The notes beneath the pieces were generated by a model. That model was not told the DNA's origin. It searched no databases and saw only the letters and a program-made list of their open reading frames with translations. Of a DNA stretch of 64,000 bases, positions 61,001-64,000 are shown one piece after another. Location of the stretch: assembly GCA_049487715.1 (NCBI GenBank), contig CP150568.1, positions 310,001 to 374,000 on the forward strand. Direction: 5' to 3'. The position numbers were made by a program, and so were the translations under genes. Within the stretch, counting starts at the first letter, position 1; every line of letters starts with the position of its first letter. Origin of the DNA: Pycnococcus provasolii (lineage: Eukaryota; Chlorophyta; Pseudoscourfieldiophyceae; Pseudoscourfieldiales).

Positions 61001-61157
61001 ACTTGACCACCTCATTCACCGTCCAAAAACTACCGGCCTTAAGAGTTAATCCCTTGAGTGACTTGATTGACCACCTCAGTCACCGTCCAAAAACTACCGG
61101 CCTTAAGAGTCCCTCCCTTGAGTGACTTGATTGACCACCTCAATCACCGTCCAAAAT
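61001..61157. repeat. 64-bp tandem repeat, about 2.4 copies
   Basis: GACCACCTCA recurs at 61005, 61069 and 61133. The shared core also contains CCGTCCAAAAACTACCGGCC. Copies are nearly identical. Confidence 0.88.
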
Positions 61158-61230
61158 CTATCATACCTGCCCTTGCCTTCTTGCAAGGCGGGGAAGGCCC
61201 AAGGAGCTCACTGGCCAGGGGCCCATTCGA

Positions 61231-61272
61231 GTTAGGGTTAGGGTTAGGGTTAGGATTCGGGTTCGGGTTCGG
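61231..61272 (+). repeat. Telomere-like TTAGGG array decaying to TTCGGG
   Basis: Nearly four TTAGGG units followed by three TTCGGG-type variants, ending about 50 bp upstream of the ZMAT2 start. Confidence 0.9.
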
Positions 61273-61320
61273 TCTCTTGGCTTTTGGCTGCTGGTTTGGT
61301 CTTATTATTTTGGCGGCGCC

Positions 61321-62016
61321 ATGCCCGGCGGCCCTCGTGAGCTCGCGCTCCCGTCGTCGGGGACGGCAGCCTCGGGCATGGACAACACGGCGCGACGCAA
61401 GTTTCAAGCGCCCTCCTCCGCGGCGAAGGGATCCTCCGAACCCCCGTCGTCGGAAGATATCAAACGCTCACTCAAGCAGGAGAAGAACCGCCTGCGTCGT
61501 GAGGCGGACCCGCTCCACAATGGGACGATCGCCGTGCGCGAGAATATTCGCGCGCGTGCGATAGACCTCAACCTTGATGCGGGAATTGGGAAAACCATGG
61601 TCGTGAGTGACCAGCCGGGTGGCAACCCGCAAGCAGGAGGGTACTACTGCGCCGTATGCGACTGCATGCTGAAAGACTCGCTCGGATGGTTAGACCACAT
61701 CAACGGACGGAAGCACCAGCACGCGCTTGGGCTGAACCTCCGCGCCGAACGGTCTACGGTCGAACAGGTGAGGGCAAAGCTCGCGAGGCTGAAGGCTGCA
61801 AAATTAGCAGGGGGTGCCGCGGCTGTGGCGGCGGCCATCGCGAACCCGAGCGCGCCCGTCGGCCCGCGGAAATTCGCTCTAGAGGATACAACGGCGTACG
61901 AGGCGCGAGCCAGGCTGATTCGCGACGAGCCTAAGCGAGCGCCTGTCGACGCGACGAAGGAAGACGGCGAGGATGCGTTGCCACCAGCGAAGCGCGCGCG
62001 CGGCGGTGGTGAGTGA
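61321..62016 (+). CDS. ZMAT2: ZMAT2/Snu23, U4/U6.U5 tri-snRNP zinc-finger protein
   Basis: A 231-residue protein. The matrin-type C2H2 finger is GYYCAVCDCMLKDSLGWLDH followed by INGRKHQ, with the family partner LNLRAERSTVEQVRAKLARL. Upstream it has the Lys/Arg-rich helix KQEKNRLRREADPLHNGT. Snu23 joins the spliceosome with the tri-snRNP and helps 5' splice-site recognition during activation. Length is close to ZMAT2 (about 200). An in-frame second Met at residue 20 (MDNTARRKFQAP) matches the usual N-terminus better than the first ATG at 61321, so the start is uncertain. Its presence fits an organism that still splices introns. Confidence 0.92.
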   Translation: MPGGPRELALPSSGTAASGMDNTARRKFQAPSSAAKGSSEPPSSEDIKRSLKQEKNRLRREADPLHNGTIAVRENIRARAIDLNLDAGIGKTMVVSDQPGGNPQAGGYYCAVCDCMLKDSLGWLDHINGRKHQHALGLNLRAERSTVEQVRAKLARLKAAKLAGGAAAVAAAIANPSAPVGPRKFALEDTTAYEARARLIRDEPKRAPVDATKEDGEDALPPAKRARGGGE

Positions 62017-62191
62017 CCGGGTTTGAAAGGAACCTGCTGAATTATGTACGACCTACAACTGTAACATCGCAAAACGAGAGTTTGTTTGATCTTCCCTTAG
62101 TTGCTTCTCTTTTCAGTTGCCCTACTATGTACTGCACACGTTCTCGTTCAACCATAGTCAAAACAGCCAGCTGTTTCCTGCACGATCCTCT

Positions 62192-62413
62192 TCAAGCCCA
62201 CTTTTCCGTCTGCTTTCCCGCCTTGGCAACCGCTTCGAGCACACCTTCGGGCGTGAGTGCCGCGTCGTCAGCGATTTGCACGGTGACTTTTTGCGTTTCG
62301 AGGCTGACGTCGAAGGAGGCGACGCCCTGTAATCTCCCCAAGATGCGTGTGACAGCGCCTGAGCACCCCTCGCACGTCATCGCCACACGAAGCTCGACCG
62401 TCTCACCTCCCAT
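62192..62413 (-). CDS. ATX1: ATX1/ATOX1-like copper chaperone
   Basis: From the ATG at 62413 (MGGETVELRV) the protein has 73 residues, the same length as yeast Atx1; the open frame reaches a GTG six codons upstream. The copper site is MTCEGC near residue 12, the classic MxCxxC. A lysine patch near the end (EAVAKAGKQTEK) matches the docking/loop-5 region. The fold is a single ferredoxin-like HMA domain. It carries Cu(I) in the cytosol to the P-type Cu-ATPase. No transit peptide is visible. No intron is seen. Confidence 0.92.
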   Translation of the reverse strand: MGGETVELRVAMTCEGCSGAVTRILGRLQGVASFDVSLETQKVTVQIADDAALTPEGVLEAVAKAGKQTEKWA

Positions 62414-62590
62414 TATTATTATATCAAACACTTATTATTAGATCAACAAAAACAATAACACGAAAATACACACAAACCAAATAAAACGCGCCCCACAGGG
62501 AGGACTCCCTCCAGGGAGGAAGGGTCCTTCCAAACAGGTTTCCGGGTAACCAGGGGCGTTCCAAGAGGAACCTGCTCGATACTCCGGAGG

Positions 62591-62654
62591 AACCCTAACC
62601 CTAGCTGTAACCCTAACCCTAACCCTAGCTGTAACCCTAACCCTAACCCTAACC
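62591..62654. repeat. Telomere-like array with AGCTGT spacers in a divergent promoter
   Basis: CCCTAA units occur in groups of two, three and then more than three, separated by AGCTGT. It lies between ATX1 (minus) and the RHIP1-like gene (plus). The rest of the 62414-62797 gap is without recognised features. Confidence 0.9.
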
Positions 62655-62797
62655 GTTGTTGTTGTTCCCCCGGGCCTTTTTCTTCGACCGTCCCGAGTGA
62701 AAAGTTTCTTCTCGGGCCCCGGAGTTCTCCCCCTCCCCCTCCCCCTCGCGTTTTTTTTCCATTTCTCGCATTATATTTTTTTTATAGTTTGGGAAGC

Positions 62798-63565
62798 ATG
62801 TCGTCGTCGCCGCCGTCGCCGTCGTCGCCGTGGGGTTCCATTTCCATGGAGGACCCCTTTAAGTTTTTATCCGACAAAACGTCGTCATATCTGCAAAAAG
62901 TCGAATTGGTAGTGAAGCCTGTTAGCGATAAAATCTTGATAATGACGACGACGGGATACGCACACGCTTCGGCGGGATGGGCGCAAGCGGAAGACTTGGT
63001 TTCGACCAACTACTCACTCGTCACCTCACAACTTTCCTCCGTGGAGCGCGAACAGTTCACGCAAGCCACTGTATTGGCGCGCTCATCCCTTGCCGCAGCA
63101 TCTCTCTACCCACAGGCGGTCGCAGCATGTGCGACTCTGGGGCTTGTCGCTGCTGTGCCGCACGTTCGAAGCGTGGTTTTGAGAAATACGCTCGGGCGAC
63201 TACGATCGGACGAAGGACGTCTGCGTGCACTCGAACGACGCGCAAGAAACATCACGGAAGATCACGTCGTGCGAAAAAACGACGAGGAGAAGCTCATCAC
63301 ACGACTCACCAACGCACAGAAGGAATACAGCCATGCGAAAATCAAACTCGAGGCGGCAGCAGCGCAGCTCAGGGCACTCGAACAACGCGCAACAGCCGCA
63401 CACGAAAGCGCAGGCACGCTCGCGGCGGAACTGCGAATCGCGCCAAGCAGAGAAGCGGCACTTCTGCGAGCGGACGTGGGAAAGGTTGCTACGGACATCA
63501 AGCGGCAGAAGTCGGTCGTCACGCGAAAACTGCAAAATTTGACGAGCCAGGGACTCTACGTGTAA
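62798..63565 (+). CDS. RHIP1-like (RGS1-HXK1-interacting protein) coiled-coil protein
   Basis: From the ATG at 62798 (MSSSPPSPSS) the protein has 255 residues. A hydrophobic stretch (about 105-125, AVAACATLGLVAAVPHVRSV) precedes a coiled coil from about 135 to 215. The end reads PSREAALLRADVGKVATDIK then QKSVVTRKLQNLTSQGLYV, matching my recollection of Arabidopsis At4g26410 (RHIP1), which links the RGS1 G-protein regulator to hexokinase in sugar sensing. Whether that role holds in an alga is unknown. A membrane or organelle-envelope location is possible. No intron is seen. Confidence 0.72.
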   Translation: MSSSPPSPSSPWGSISMEDPFKFLSDKTSSYLQKVELVVKPVSDKILIMTTTGYAHASAGWAQAEDLVSTNYSLVTSQLSSVEREQFTQATVLARSSLAAASLYPQAVAACATLGLVAAVPHVRSVVLRNTLGRLRSDEGRLRALERRARNITEDHVVRKNDEEKLITRLTNAQKEYSHAKIKLEAAAAQLRALEQRATAAHESAGTLAAELRIAPSREAALLRADVGKVATDIKRQKSVVTRKLQNLTSQGLYV

Positions 63566-63639
63566 CAGGTTGCTTCTTTTTGTTGTTGGTTTTTTACTTA
63601 CTTCATTCATTCAGAGAGGTGGAAAAAACAACTGACGAC

Positions 63640-64000
63640 TCACCGCCGATAAACTGTCGCTGGGAGTGCGTACCGAGGGCTTTTGCGCGGTGAAAGCAGC
63701 GTGCCAGGTGCCGGCCCGTCACCAGAATTGCCCGCGTTGCCTATGGTTGCCTGGCCAGCCGCCGGGGGAATGTCGCGCGCGCTGAAAGCATTAAGCAGAA
63801 GCTGCATCTCGCCCGGTGTGAACTGCGGGCTGTTGAGCATGCGCGCCGAATCGGGCTGCGCGAGGCGTGGTGAACGCCGCGCACCTGCGGGGTGAACGGG
63901 AGAGCCGTGCACGGGCGTTCCGTCGCCGCTCGTGATCGGAGCTTTGGCGCGGAATAGCTTCTGAAGAATCGCATTCTTTGCGCTCGCACTGCGCGTTGAG
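63640..64000 (-). CDS. C-terminal part of an unknown protein, runs off the right edge
   Basis: An open minus-strand frame enters from outside the window and ends at a TGA at 63640-63642, giving 119 visible residues. It is basic and disordered: SASAKNAILQKLFRAKAP, SPVHPAGARRSPRLAQPDSA, then a small helix FTPGEMQLLLNAFSARDIPP and a Ser/Pro/Arg tail ending PRYALPATVYRR. SP/RSP motifs suggest a phosphorylated nuclear or cytoskeletal tail, but no family is recognised. Its stop is 74 bp from the RHIP1-like stop (convergent). Confidence 0.6.
   Translation of the reverse strand, partial: STRSASAKNAILQKLFRAKAPITSGDGTPVHGSPVHPAGARRSPRLAQPDSARMLNSPQFTPGEMQLLLNAFSARDIPPAAGQATIGNAGNSGDGPAPGTLLSPRKSPRYALPATVYRR

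Larger units (their letters stand above)
60806..61320. promoter_or_regulatory. Divergent promoter region with 64-bp tandem repeat and telomere-like array
   Basis: About 515 bp between the one-TM gene and ZMAT2. A 64-bp unit is repeated about 2.4 times at 61001-61157, followed by a TTAGGG array at 61231-61253 that degrades to TTCGGG. No gene is supported. Confidence 0.55.

Noticed and set aside
19551-62654. A chromosome end within the window
   Set aside because: Telomere-like arrays are short, interstitial, in both orientations and flanked by genes on both sides.
1-64000. CRISPR array, bacterial operon signals or origin
   Set aside because: No spaced direct repeats of that type; gene content, introns and promoter style are eukaryotic.

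Overview
The window is nuclear DNA of a unicellular eukaryote, most likely a green (prasinophyte-like) alga with few introns. The pointers are a RIQ/DUF1118 grana-stacking protein, a PLATZ zinc protein, a chloroplast-type ABC1 kinase, a carotenoid oxygenase and a RHIP1-like protein. These sit beside standard eukaryotic housekeeping genes: XPB, ISWI, RAE1, NSE4, VPS41, ZMAT2/Snu23 and ATX1. Genes are closely packed on both strands and most are a single uninterrupted frame; only three genes carry supported or likely introns, of 73-88 nt and one of 478 nt. Nephrocystin-4, a soluble-adenylyl-cyclase-like giant and perhaps other proteins suggest the organism makes a flagellum at some life stage. 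The species assignment is inference.

Layout. 1-0.5 kb: integrase tail of a Ty3/gypsy-type retroelement. 1.6-9 kb: PLATZ, a coiled-coil protein and VPS41. 9-11.2 kb: an orphan integrase-repeat-like fragment and a three-exon carotenoid oxygenase. 11.5-19.5 kb: the 2674-aa cyclase/ATPase protein. 20-26.7 kb: a RanBP2-type zinc-finger protein, RIQ-like protein, CCHC zinc-knuckle protein and XPB. 27.8-36.5 kb: two unknown proteins and nephrocystin-4. 37-44 kb: RAE1, a DnaJ (DNAJB type) with an intron and a frame break, a sialidase-like membrane protein and an HMG-box protein whose 5' part is out of frame. 45-57.6 kb: a 1514-aa WD40 protein, NSE4, ISWI and ABC1K. 58-64 kb: a seven-repeat RCC1-like gene, a one-TM unknown, ZMAT2, ATX1, RHIP1-like and a gene running off the right end.

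Functional themes: RNA and chromatin work (XPB, ISWI, NSE4, HMG-box, RAE1, ZMAT2, CCHC and RanBP2 zinc fingers), plastid functions (RIQ, ABC1K, probably the carotenoid oxygenase), trafficking (VPS41) and flagellum/signalling (nephrocystin-4, cyclase).

The most unusual signal is a ~60-70 nt element present four times. Each copy lies just 3' of a stop codon in sense orientation: after the coiled-coil gene, the carotenoid oxygenase, nephrocystin-4 and ISWI. A second pattern is short TTAGGG/telo-box arrays found only at gene 5' flanks, mostly in divergent promoters. Both deserve a genome-wide check.
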